This document shows positions 1 to 8,500 of a stretch of DNA of 13,995 bases, piece after piece. Within the stretch, counting starts at the first letter, position 1, and each line of letters opens with the position of its first letter. This stretch comes from Gelidibacter sp038243395 (GTDB taxonomy: Bacteria; Bacteroidota; Bacteroidia; Flavobacteriales; Flavobacteriaceae): the NCBI GenBank assembly GCA_038243395.1, contig JBBSRC010000098.1:1-13995 (forward strand), written 5' to 3'. The notes beneath the pieces were generated by a model that saw nothing but the letters and a program-made list of their open reading frames with translations, was not told the origin of the DNA and made no database searches. The position numbers were made by a program, and so were the translations under genes.

Positions 1-25
1 AATTATGAAATAATTCATTTTTTAC

Positions 26-55
26 TTGATTTAATGAACAAAAAATTTATTTTTG
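26..55 (+). promoter_or_regulatory. Bacteroidetes-type promoter of the DUF2795 gene
   Basis: TATTTTTG at 48-55 is an exact match to the Bacteroidetes -7 consensus TAnnTTTG. TTG at 26-28 lies 19 bases upstream, the spacing expected for the -33 element. Transcription should start near 60-63, which leaves a leader of under 20 bases before the ATG at 79. The consensus is established for the phylum's primary sigma factor; its use here is inferred from match and position. Confidence 0.72.
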
Positions 56-78
56 CAAAAATTTAAAACGAATAACAA

Positions 79-300
79 ATGTATTGGACACTAGAACTAG
101 CATCTTATTTAAGTGATGCACCTTGGCCAGCCACCAAAGACGAACTGATTGATTATGCAATTCGTACTGGTGCACCTTTAGAAGTGGTTGAAAATTTACA
201 AGCTATTGAAGACGAAGGAGATTCTTACGATTCAATTGAAGAAATTTGGTCAGATTATCCAACCGATGAAGACTATCTCTGGAACGAGGACGAATATTAA
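79..300 (+). CDS. Small acidic DUF2795-type protein
   Basis: This is a 73-residue cytoplasmic protein with no signal peptide or membrane segment. The N-terminal half (residues 3-45) reads as compact helices with the pattern LASYLSDAPWPATKDELIDYA, then an R-x-GAP turn and a second helix. This fits the DUF2795 family of small bacterial proteins, whose function I do not know. The C-terminal third (about 45-73) is strongly acidic and rich in Asp, Glu, Tyr and Trp, and is probably flexible. The start is well supported, because it is the first ATG after a consensus promoter with a very short leader. A terminator follows the stop within 20 bases, so the gene looks monocistronic and separate from secA. 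The family call comes from recognising the sequence pattern and not from a search. Confidence 0.8.
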   Translation: MYWTLELASYLSDAPWPATKDELIDYAIRTGAPLEVVENLQAIEDEGDSYDSIEEIWSDYPTDEDYLWNEDEY

Positions 301-318
301 ATAAATCAAAAAATAGTT

Positions 319-345
319 AAAAAGTCTCCTCAAGAGACTTTTTTT
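319..345 (+). terminator. Intrinsic terminator after the DUF2795 gene
   Basis: A perfect 10-bp stem pairs AAAAAGTCTC (319-328) with GAGACTTTTT (334-343) around a 5-base CTCAA loop, and the T run continues to 345. It begins 18 bases after the stop codon. The A-rich left arm gives a U tract on the other strand as well, so it could work in both directions. It separates this unit from secA. Confidence 0.85.
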
Positions 346-379
346 GTGCGCTTTTTTTTAATTACCCTAGCACAAACCG

Positions 380-387
380 TATCTTTG
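380..387 (+). promoter_or_regulatory. Probable -7 element of the secA promoter
   Basis: TATCTTTG is an exact match to the Bacteroidetes -7 consensus TAnnTTTG. It lies just past the upstream terminator and about 95 bases before the secA ATG, which gives a leader of roughly 85-90 bases. No convincing TTG -33 element sits 17-21 bases upstream, where the sequence is a T run from 352. The call therefore rests on the -7 box and its position. Confidence 0.5.
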
Positions 388-481
388 TAAGCCTTAAAAT
401 AGCAAATAAGCATACAAATAATATATTTTATCATAAACGCACACTGCGCTTGTCGACGTGTAGCTTAAACAAGAACACCTT

Positions 482-3400
482 ATGAGTTTTTTAGATTCAG
501 TATTAAAGGTATTTGTTGGCGATAAATCCAAACAGGATGTCAAAGCCATCACTCCTATTGTCGAACAGGTTAAAAGCTTTGAAAAAGCTCTCGAAGCCTT
601 ATCGCATGATGAATTAAGAGCAAAGACCGATTATTTTAAATCGAAGATTGCTGAGGCGCGGCAACCATTTAACGACACCATCGAAAAACTTCAAGAAGAA
701 GCTGAAACTACTGAAGACATTGATGAGCGCGAGGATATTTATCTTAAAATAGACAGTATTAAAGATGATATCTACAAAGTCACGGAAGATGTCCTTAACG
801 ACATGTTACCAGAAGCTTTTGGGGTCATTAAAGAAACCGCAAAACGTTTTGTACACAATACCGCCATTACTGTAACTGCAAGCACTTTCGATCGTGAAAT
901 TTCAGGGAGCAAGGATTATGTAACCTTGGAGGATGACAAAGCAATTTGGGCAAACTCCTGGGACGCGGCCGGAAAACCAATTACTTGGGACATGATTCAC
1001 TATGATGTCCAACTTATTGGTGGTGTTGCACTTCATCAAGGTAAAATTGCCGAGATGCAGACTGGGGAAGGTAAAACCCTTGTGGCCTCACTTCCTATGT
1101 ACCTCAACGCACTTGCTGGTAAAGGCGTGCACTTGGTTACAGTGAACGATTACTTGGCAAAACGTGATAGCGCCTGGATGGCACCCTTATTTGAATTTCA
1201 CGGCATGAGCGTGGATTGTATTGATTACCATCAGCCCAATTCTGCTGCACGTAAAAAAGCATATAACGCTGATATTACCTACGGAACGAACAACGAATTT
1301 GGTTTCGATTATTTGCGTGATAACATGGCACACTCACCTGACGATTTAGTGCAACGTCCACACCATTACGCGATCGTGGATGAGGTGGATTCCGTTTTAG
1401 TGGATGACGCTCGTACGCCATTGATCATATCTGGACCAATTCCTGAAGGCGAACGTCATGAATTCAATGAATTAAAGCCAAAAGTTGATGCTATTGCAGC
1501 AGTACAACGTCAATATTTGACCGGTGTTTTGGTGGAAGCCAAAAAACTAATTGCTGAAGGCAATGTGAAAGATGGTGGTTTTAAATTATTACAAGTCTAC
1601 CGAGGCATACCAAAAAACAAAGCCTTGATCAAGTTCTTAAGTGAAGATGGTATCAAGCAATTACTGCAAAAAACAGAAAATCACTATATGCAGGATAACA
1701 ACCGTGAGATGCCAAAAATCGACGCGGATCTTTACTATGTGATTGATGAAAAAAATAATCAGGTTGAACTATCTGACAAAGGGGTAGACTATCTTTCGGG
1801 GAGTGATGATCCTGATTTCTTCGTCATGCCTGAAATTGGAATGGAGATTTCAAAAATTGAATCTCAAAACCTTTCCAAAGAAAAAGAAGCAGAAGCTAAA
1901 GAGGAATTATTCAGGGATTTTGGCATCAAATCTGAACGTATCCACACCCTCAACCAATTATTAAAAGCTTATGCCTTATTTGAAAAAGACATTCAATATG
2001 TAGTCATCGACAATAAAGTCATGATTGTGGATGAACAAACAGGTCGTATCATGGATGGACGTCGTTATAGTGATGGTTTGCACCAAGCTATTGAGGCTAA
2101 AGAAAACGTGAAAATTGAGGCTGCTACTCAAACTTTTGCTACGGTAACGCTTCAAAATTACTTTAGAATGTACCGTAAATTAGCTGGTATGACCGGTACT
2201 GCGGTTACAGAAGCTGGAGAGTTTTGGGAAATTTATAAATTGGATGTAATTGAAATTCCAACCAACAGACCTATTGTACGTGATGATCGTGATGATTTGG
2301 TTTTCAAAACTAAACGTGAAAAATATAATGGCGTTATTGATGAAGTCACTAAGTTATCACAAGCAGGACGCCCCGTATTAATTGGAACGACCTCTGTAGA
2401 AATTAGTGAGTTGTTAGGAAAGATGCTGCACCTTCGCAAAGTGCCTCACAACGTATTGAACGCGAAACTTCATAAAAAAGAAGCGGATATTGTTGCTGAA
2501 GCTGGACAACCAGGGCAAGTAACCATTGCTACCAATATGGCTGGTCGTGGTACGGATATCAAGTTGATAGATCAGATTAAAAAAGTCGGAGGTTTGGCCA
2601 TTGTAGGTACTGAACGTCATGATTCGCGTCGTGTGGATAGACAGTTACGTGGTCGTGCCGGACGTCAGGGAGACCCAGGAAGTTCACAATTTTATGTCTC
2701 TTTGGAAGATAATTTAATGCGACTTTTTGGTAGTGAACGTATTGCAAAAATGATGGATAGAATGGGCCTAGAAGAAGGCGAGGTCATTCAGCATTCTATG
2801 ATTTCAAAATCAATTGAGCGTGCACAGAAAAAAGTTGAAGAAAATAACTTTGGCGTGCGTAAGCGTTTGCTGGAATATGATGATGTCATGAACGCCCAAC
2901 GTGAAGTTATTTACAAACGTCGTCACAATGCTTTGCATGGGGAACGTTTACGTGTGGATTTGGCAAACATGATTTATGATACGTCAGAAATCATTTCACA
3001 AACCAATAAAGCATCAAACGACTTTAAGAACTTTGAATTTGAACTGATCCGTTATTTTTCAATGAGCTCGCCTCTTACAGAGGCAGAATTTTCTAAAATG
3101 TCAGATCAAGACATTGCTGGTAAAATATACAAAGCTGCTTTTATTCATTATAAGGAAAAAATGCAGCGTAATGCGGATATGGCTTTTCCGGTCATTAAAA
3201 ACGTTTACGAAACACAACGTGATAAATTTAAGCGTATTGTGGTACCGTTTACGGATGGCGTCAAGAGTTTGCAAGTAGTTACCGATCTTGAGAAAGCTTA
3301 TGAGACCCATGGCAAGCAACTGATCAATGATTTTGAAAAGAACATTACCTTGGCGATTGTGGATGACGCTTGGAAAACGCATTTGCGTAAAATGGACGAA

Positions 3401-3838
3401 TTGAAACAATCGGTTCAGTTGGCAGTCCATGAGCAAAAAGATCCTTTATTAATTTATAAATTTGAAGCCTTTGAATTGTTCAAGGTCATGATTGACCAAG
3501 TGAACAAAGATGTAATTTCATTCTTATTTAAAGGAGAACTGCCATCAGAAACTACCGATGCGATTCAAGAAGCAGGTCAAGTACGTTCTAAGGAAAAATT
3601 AGAAACAAACAAGGAAGAAATTCCTAATTTAGACGAACGCTCCTCTCAAAACAGATCTGCAGGAAACACTCAGCGTCAAGAGGTGGTTGAAACCATTGTG
3701 CGGGATAAACCAAAGATTGGACGTAATACACAAGTCACCATCAAGCATGTATTAAGTGGTGAAAACAAATCTTTAAAGTATAAACAAGCTGAGCCTTTAT
3801 TAGCTAAAGGGGATTGGGTGTTAACGGAAGATCTATAA
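482..3838 (+). CDS. secA: SecA, preprotein translocase ATPase
   Basis: SecA is the ATPase that pushes unfolded secretory proteins through SecYEG; it is cytoplasmic and membrane-associated. The Walker A motif TGEGKT is at residues 194-199 and the DEVD Walker B box at 300-303, followed by DSVLVDDARTPLIISGP. DEQTGR is at 517-522, GMTGTA follows in the first motor domain, and MAGRGTD (686-692) and RQLRGRAGRQGDPG lie in the second. A helical wing and scaffold region follows. At 1118 residues it is about 215 longer than the E. coli protein. The extra length lies mainly before the P-loop (about 61-101 and 124-173) and in the preprotein-binding region (about 340-405), as is usual in Bacteroidetes. 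The C-terminus has no Cys-rich zinc motif and ends GDWVLTEDL. The ATG at 482 gives the expected MSFLDSVLKVFVGDKSKQD start. The gene has its own promoter and terminator. Confidence 0.98.
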   Translation: MSFLDSVLKVFVGDKSKQDVKAITPIVEQVKSFEKALEALSHDELRAKTDYFKSKIAEARQPFNDTIEKLQEEAETTEDIDEREDIYLKIDSIKDDIYKVTEDVLNDMLPEAFGVIKETAKRFVHNTAITVTASTFDREISGSKDYVTLEDDKAIWANSWDAAGKPITWDMIHYDVQLIGGVALHQGKIAEMQTGEGKTLVASLPMYLNALAGKGVHLVTVNDYLAKRDSAWMAPLFEFHGMSVDCIDYHQPNSAARKKAYNADITYGTNNEFGFDYLRDNMAHSPDDLVQRPHHYAIVDEVDSVLVDDARTPLIISGPIPEGERHEFNELKPKVDAIAAVQRQYLTGVLVEAKKLIAEGNVKDGGFKLLQVYRGIPKNKALIKFLSEDGIKQLLQKTENHYMQDNNREMPKIDADLYYVIDEKNNQVELSDKGVDYLSGSDDPDFFVMPEIGMEISKIESQNLSKEKEAEAKEELFRDFGIKSERIHTLNQLLKAYALFEKDIQYVVIDNKVMIVDEQTGRIMDGRRYSDGLHQAIEAKENVKIEAATQTFATVTLQNYFRMYRKLAGMTGTAVTEAGEFWEIYKLDVIEIPTNRPIVRDDRDDLVFKTKREKYNGVIDEVTKLSQAGRPVLIGTTSVEISELLGKMLHLRKVPHNVLNAKLHKKEADIVAEAGQPGQVTIATNMAGRGTDIKLIDQIKKVGGLAIVGTERHDSRRVDRQLRGRAGRQGDPGSSQFYVSLEDNLMRLFGSERIAKMMDRMGLEEGEVIQHSMISKSIERAQKKVEENNFGVRKRLLEYDDVMNAQREVIYKRRHNALHGERLRVDLANMIYDTSEIISQTNKASNDFKNFEFELIRYFSMSSPLTEAEFSKMSDQDIAGKIYKAAFIHYKEKMQRNADMAFPVIKNVYETQRDKFKRIVVPFTDGVKSLQVVTDLEKAYETHGKQLINDFEKNITLAIVDDAWKTHLRKMDELKQSVQLAVHEQKDPLLIYKFEAFELFKVMIDQVNKDVISFLFKGELPSETTDAIQEAGQVRSKEKLETNKEEIPNLDERSSQNRSAGNTQRQEVVETIVRDKPKIGRNTQVTIKHVLSGENKSLKYKQAEPLLAKGDWVLTEDL

Positions 3839-3846
3839 ACACAAAA

Positions 3847-3879
3847 AGACCTCACAGGTTTTAAAAACCTGTGAGGTCT
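3847..3879. repeat. Long near-perfect palindrome between convergent genes
   Basis: AGACCTCACAGGTT (3847-3860) pairs without mismatch with AACCTGTGAGGTCT (3866-3879) around TTTAA; counting inner A-T pairs, the stem extends to 16 bp around one base. On the plus strand no T run follows. On the minus strand the right-hand arm is followed by TTTTTGTG, so it would work better as a terminator for the minus-strand lipoprotein gene. From memory, hairpins of this AACCTG/CAGGTT type recur between genes in flavobacteria, so it may be a dispersed palindromic element. Only one full copy is present here. Confidence 0.8.
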
Positions 3880-3886
3880 CATCAAT

Positions 3887-3925
3887 AAAAAAATTCTGAT
3901 ATCGTAAGATTTCAGGGTTTTTTTT
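3887..3925 (+). terminator. Probable intrinsic terminator of secA
   Basis: CTGATATC (3896-3903) pairs with GATTTCAG (3908-3915) across a GTAA loop with one T-T mismatch. Two T-G wobble pairs (3894-3895 with 3916-3917) extend it, followed by an A run (3887-3893) facing the T run at 3918-3925. The poly-T tail makes this the better plus-strand terminator for secA, about 50 bases after its stop. Confidence 0.6.
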
Positions 3926-3963
3926 ATTTTGTATTTGCCTAAAATGGTTCAGAACAAACATTA

Positions 3964-3981
3964 AAAAGATAGTGATCTTTT
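3964..3981 (-). terminator. Short A/T-rich terminator of the NlpC/P60 gene
   Basis: AAAAGAT (3964-3970) pairs perfectly with ATCTTTT (3975-3981) around a 4-base loop. On the minus strand the stem runs into TTTTTAA, 24 bases after the stop of the lipoprotein gene. The stem is weak (one G-C pair), so termination may be partial and completed at the strong palindrome further on (3847-3879). Confidence 0.45.
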
Positions 3982-4004
3982 CAATTAAATAAGAGCCAGT
4001 CAGA

Positions 4005-5195
4005 TTATAAGAAAGGCTTGTTTTTCAAGTTGATTAGACCTTCTTTAGTGCCGTTCAATGGTCTTTTTGTGCGTAGATAGCGATCTACATTATAGGCGTC
4101 ATAGTTTTGTGCCTCTTTATCTACACTATTTATTTTAACACGGCCTGCAGAGTGAATAAATTCATTATTACCAATCCACATGCCTACATGAACCACTCTT
4201 TCTATAGCAGAGTCTGTTGCTTTAGTCCCAAAAAACAATAAATCCCCAGGCATTAAATTCTCAAAACTTTTATCATCGTCAACTTGCTCTCCAGTATGGA
4301 TTTGTTGCGAGGCATCTCTAGGTATTACAATCCCATTTAAAAAATATATGGTTTTAGTAAACCCACTACAATCCACTCCTTTTGGTGATGTGCCTCCCCA
4401 CAAATAAGGTAATCCCATCAATCGTTTTGAAGTCGCTACCAAATTTTCTTGAGATGGATCAGTATGTGATGCCCATGACTCATAAATCTCCGCTTCCTTT
4501 ATGTTGATAAATGCTATTCTTTGATCGGGATATGAAACTTTGTAAAATCCGTTCTCTTCTCCTAAAATCTGTAAAATCCCACCGGCGACGATATCAGAAA
4601 CTACTTGTGATTCTGTATTAGGCTCCGAATAACTATTCCCGCTGATGTTTGTATATATTAATTTAGGTTCCTTCTTCCATTGTTCAAATTCATCCTCTGT
4701 AATAAACTCAACGCCGCCATTATCAACCCATGATAAATACAAATCTGGGGTTTGAATTAATGACCAGGTTCCGTCTTTTTTCAAAATTTTTACAGGGGTT
4801 CCTAAAGTAGCTTGAGTAGCCAATTCCGCAGAATGTTTTGGTTCACTTCTCAAATTGGCCACTGAGATCGTTACCAAACCTCTCGTTTTGTCAGCTAAAT
4901 CGGATGCTGGTAAAAGTTGAATACTATCTACATATTCAATATTAGCGTCTTCAAGATTGTTTTTCAGCATTGCAACAGCATCTGGCAAATTGCTTTCTCC
5001 TCTTAAAACATAGGACGTACCACTCTTTTCTGCGCTGACATCAAAAAGAGCCACTCTTTTATCGGGAGCGAATTGGGTTTTAACAGCATCTATTTCATCT
5101 GTCAAATAATCCTTGTTTTCAACCTTCTTTGTGCAACTAAGCATTCCTCCAAGAATTAAAAGAGAAAAACCGAATTTTGCAATTTTCTGTACCAT
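4005..5195 (-). CDS. NlpC/P60 peptidoglycan endopeptidase lipoprotein with SH3 domains
   Basis: This is a predicted peptidoglycan endopeptidase, probably cutting near the gamma-D-glutamyl bond of stem peptides, and anchored by lipid. I place the start at the ATG whose T is at 5195 (396 residues), because it gives a standard lipoprotein signal: MVQKIAKF, a hydrophobic stretch, then lipobox LSC with Cys21. A longer frame reaches 5261 but adds 22 residues that would bury the signal. After the signal comes a small alpha/beta segment (about 32-98, possibly BON-like, uncertain), then two SH3b-like domains (about 106-164 and 180-234). The NlpC/P60 domain (about 250-385) has catalytic Cys276 in DCSGF, His336 in VHVGMWIG and a third polar residue, His348, in FIHSAG. 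The order resembles the YkfC type of SH3-NlpC/P60 enzyme. The gene is monocistronic, convergent with secA and divergent from the AsmA-like gene. The exact bond cut is inferred. Confidence 0.88.
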   Translation of the reverse strand: MVQKIAKFGFSLLILGGMLSCTKKVENKDYLTDEIDAVKTQFAPDKRVALFDVSAEKSGTSYVLRGESNLPDAVAMLKNNLEDANIEYVDSIQLLPASDLADKTRGLVTISVANLRSEPKHSAELATQATLGTPVKILKKDGTWSLIQTPDLYLSWVDNGGVEFITEDEFEQWKKEPKLIYTNISGNSYSEPNTESQVVSDIVAGGILQILGEENGFYKVSYPDQRIAFINIKEAEIYESWASHTDPSQENLVATSKRLMGLPYLWGGTSPKGVDCSGFTKTIYFLNGIVIPRDASQQIHTGEQVDDDKSFENLMPGDLLFFGTKATDSAIERVVHVGMWIGNNEFIHSAGRVKINSVDKEAQNYDAYNVDRYLRTKRPLNGTKEGLINLKNKPFL

Positions 5196-5502
5196 TTGTA
5201 ATTTGTTTTTATAAAACAGCAAAATATAAAAATATACCATTCTTTTATAGATTCTTAACATACTTTTTAGCGAGAAGCTATTGATTGAGAACTATAGTTT
5301 CTAAAAATGAAATGAAATACCATTGATCTCCACTTAAATTAGATTTCCAAAATTAATTATAATGCTAAACAAGACTTTATTTCACCCTAATTATTTCACA
5401 CACACACATGTCTATAACAAAGAACATCCCGTGTCAATCGAGTATTTCGAAGCATAATATTTTCAATTCAAATATTCTCCCTATTTTTCAATAAATTTCC
5501 AC
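5196..5502. other. Divergent intergenic region, 307 bases
   Basis: This region must hold the promoters of the minus-strand lipoprotein gene and the plus-strand AsmA-like gene. I find no exact TAnnTTTG box on either strand. The nearest is TATATTTTG read on the minus strand at about 5219-5227, which has one extra base. If real, it would start transcription just upstream of the 5195 ATG and exclude the longer start. A (CA)6 run lies at 5397-5408. No open frame with a plausible start and no stable hairpin was seen. Confidence 0.5.
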
Positions 5503-8500
5503 TTGAAAAACCCAATCGCTAAGGTCAAAACAATAAAAAGTCGAAAATGGCTAAAAAGGATTCTTGTTGCCTTAGCCATTATTATTTTTCTCCCCATCAC
5601 GCTCTTTACGATTGGCTGGCTTAATAGGGACCGTATCATTGACACTTTGCAGGAGATTTACAGCGAGAATAGCACGGGTACTTTGACCATAGGTAAAGTT
5701 AACACCAGTTTTTTAGGTGGATTTCCGAACGTAGGATTCACTTTGAAAGATATTAAACACACTAATATTGATACTATTACAGATCAATTTTCTTCCCTTA
5801 AAATAGAAGAAACCAAATTAATTATTGGCGCTGGAAAACTTTTGCGTGGTGATCTTGCATTTAAAAAAATTGCTATCAAAAATGCTGTGTTTTATTCTGA
5901 AGTAATTTCGGAAAGATCAGTAGCCTATCACAAACAATTAAATTTAAATCAGCCAAAGCGTAAAGGATTTCAATTTCCTGAATGGCTCAATAGGGCAGGT
6001 GCCACTATAATACTGATTAACGTAAAATATATTACTAAAGACACTGTTTTAAATAAGCACTTCAACCTTGATATTCACAACCTCAAAAGTAACTTTAAAG
6101 GTAATGATCATCAAATAAATGGAACAACTACACTAAATATTACGGTTAATAATTTAGGATTTAATACTCAAAAAGGCAGTTTTTTTAATGGAGCACAGGT
6201 CACGGGAAATTCAAAATACAAAATTGATGTGGAGAATAACCAGATAAACCTCCCAGTTTTCCCTCTCAATATTGACCATCAAACATTTCAGCTCAATGCC
6301 AATTTTAATCTTTCGGACAGTAATGCTTATGAGTTTAATTTAGAAAATCAAAAAACTGATTTTAAAGCTGTGAAAGGTTTACTTACCAATAATCTAACGG
6401 ATAAACTCAAAGATTTTGACATTCTAAAACCTTTTAAATCCAACATTAAAATTGCTGGTAATTTTGCGTATCGCAATAATCCAGACATTGTTGCAACATT
6501 CTCTACTATAAACAACGACGTCGTTATTTCTAATAAATTTCATTTTAAGAACACGTCCTTTAGCGGCAATTTTACTACTGATATTTATGAGACTGACAGC
6601 TTAAGAGCTATAAAGAAGTCAACTAAAGACTTTAAACTTTATTTTGAAAGTTTAAATGCCACATTGGAAGATATAACGGTTGACTTTCTTGATTCATATT
6701 ATCAAAGCACGCCCGAGGCCTTAAATTTTATAAATGCTAATCTACGTTTAGCTGGCAACAATGCCACTCTAGCGTCCATTATTGACACTGATAATTTTGA
6801 TTTTAAAGGAGGGAAATTTCAATTGAACACCCATATTGAGGGAGATATACCAAATCCTTATCAGTTTTTAAATAAAGCAACTGGAGAATTTAGTTTAAAT
6901 AATACAAATGTCGTCCTAAAGAAAAACGGGCTTCAGTTACCAATACAGTCCATCGCAGTGGCCTTAGAAAAAGAAAACGCGGTCTTAAAGGAACTGGTCG
7001 TCAAATTATCAAATGGAGAAGATTTACTATTTACAGGAAGCCTAAAAAATATCTCTGGACTGCTTTCTAAAACTCCAATACTTCCAACCACAAGCCAAAT
7101 CTCAATAAATTCTAAAAATCTTAATATCAATGACGTGCTTATCATGGCCAAAGAATTTGTGCCAGAATCCAGTAATAAACTTAAGGCTCGCAAAGATTTA
7201 CATGAAACACTGGATGCTATTTACAGCCAATTCCATCCTGAATTCAACCTCAACATAAATTCTTTACAGTACAATGAAGTAGTCATAAAGGATGTCAAAT
7301 CGAATATCGAACTTATCGATTCCGAAAGTATCTTGCTACGGAATTTCAGTTTTAAATATGATGATGCCTTCACTAATCTGAAAGGAAAGGTCAGGGTCCA
7401 TGGCCCAACAAGTGATTTAAAAGATGCAATTTATCTCAATGCCGAAGCCACTTCGAGTGGGTCGATAAAAGTTTTTAAAGAATTATTTAATATCGAACTT
7501 TTCAGAATTGACTCAGGCAAATTTAAGTTTTACGGACAGGTCAAAGGCAATGTAAAAGCGTTTAATGAACTTTTGAGCAATGCAAGCGGCGATTTGATTT
7601 TGACCAATACACATCTCTTTTATGAGCCTGCCGAAATGGATATCGCAATAGATTCATTATCGCTTTTTGTGGACGATTCTAATATTTTTTTGAAGCAATT
7701 TATTTTGGAAGTCGATGATCACGATCCTATAAATTTTTATGGCCATATTAAGCAATTCCCTAATTTCTTGTTGGATGAAATAAAAGATTCTGGCTCTGTT
7801 TTTTTAAGAATTACCGCGCCGTTCATAGATGGCAATGAATTATTAGCCACGGTAAGTAACTTTAAACATGAAGAAAAGCCTGAAAGCCAAAAAAACAAAA
7901 AGGCATTACACACGATATTTAAAGATATCAATAGATTTAATCCAGAAATTGAATTGGACGTCGATTCTCTAAAATATAAAGATTTAATCACTGAGAATAT
8001 AAAAGCTCAAATTTATTTTGAAAACGATTCCATTCTGAAATTGAACTATTTGGATTTACATTATAAAGAAACAGTGGCCAATATTTATGGCGAAATAAAT
8101 GCACACACAAGTCAAGAGGAACTCCTGAAAGACAATCCGTTTGATCTAGATTTCTACTTCAAAGTTAAAGGGAAATCTGAAGATTTAAATGACTATCTAA
8201 AAACTAGCAATTTCATATTTCAGTCTGGCAATTTCGAATTCATTGGGAATTATAGAGCAAAATCCAAAGAATTAAAGTTATTAAATCCTGAAGGATTTGG
8301 TGATTTAAAGATCGGCGGCACTTTAGTGAATTTCAAAGCTGCCAACCTAAAAATTCCAGTTGATAGTTTACATATCGAAATAAACAACGATTTAGCGACA
8401 CTCAAGACACTGGACATCCAATTACCAGGAAAAAGCAAAGTATATTTTTCGGGATCAATTGATCATTTCTCAGAGTTTATAAACGATACTACAGACCTTA

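Noticed and set aside
3101..3436. Minus-strand open frame of 111 codons inside secA
   Set aside because: It lies wholly opposite conserved SecA sequence, has no signal of its own and no recognisable domain; it is a shadow of the plus-strand gene. The shorter opposite-strand frames at 2233-2620 and 3676-3885 are rejected for the same reason.
5196..5261. Upstream start of the NlpC/P60 lipoprotein (22 extra residues)
   Set aside because: It would put a second aromatic hydrophobic stretch before the lipoprotein signal and displace the lipobox from the usual distance of about 20 residues; the ATG at 5195 gives a normal signal.
5397..5408. (CA)6 run as a phase-variable tract
   Set aside because: Six dinucleotide units in a non-coding position with no promoter elements around them is too short and poorly placed to argue for phase variation.
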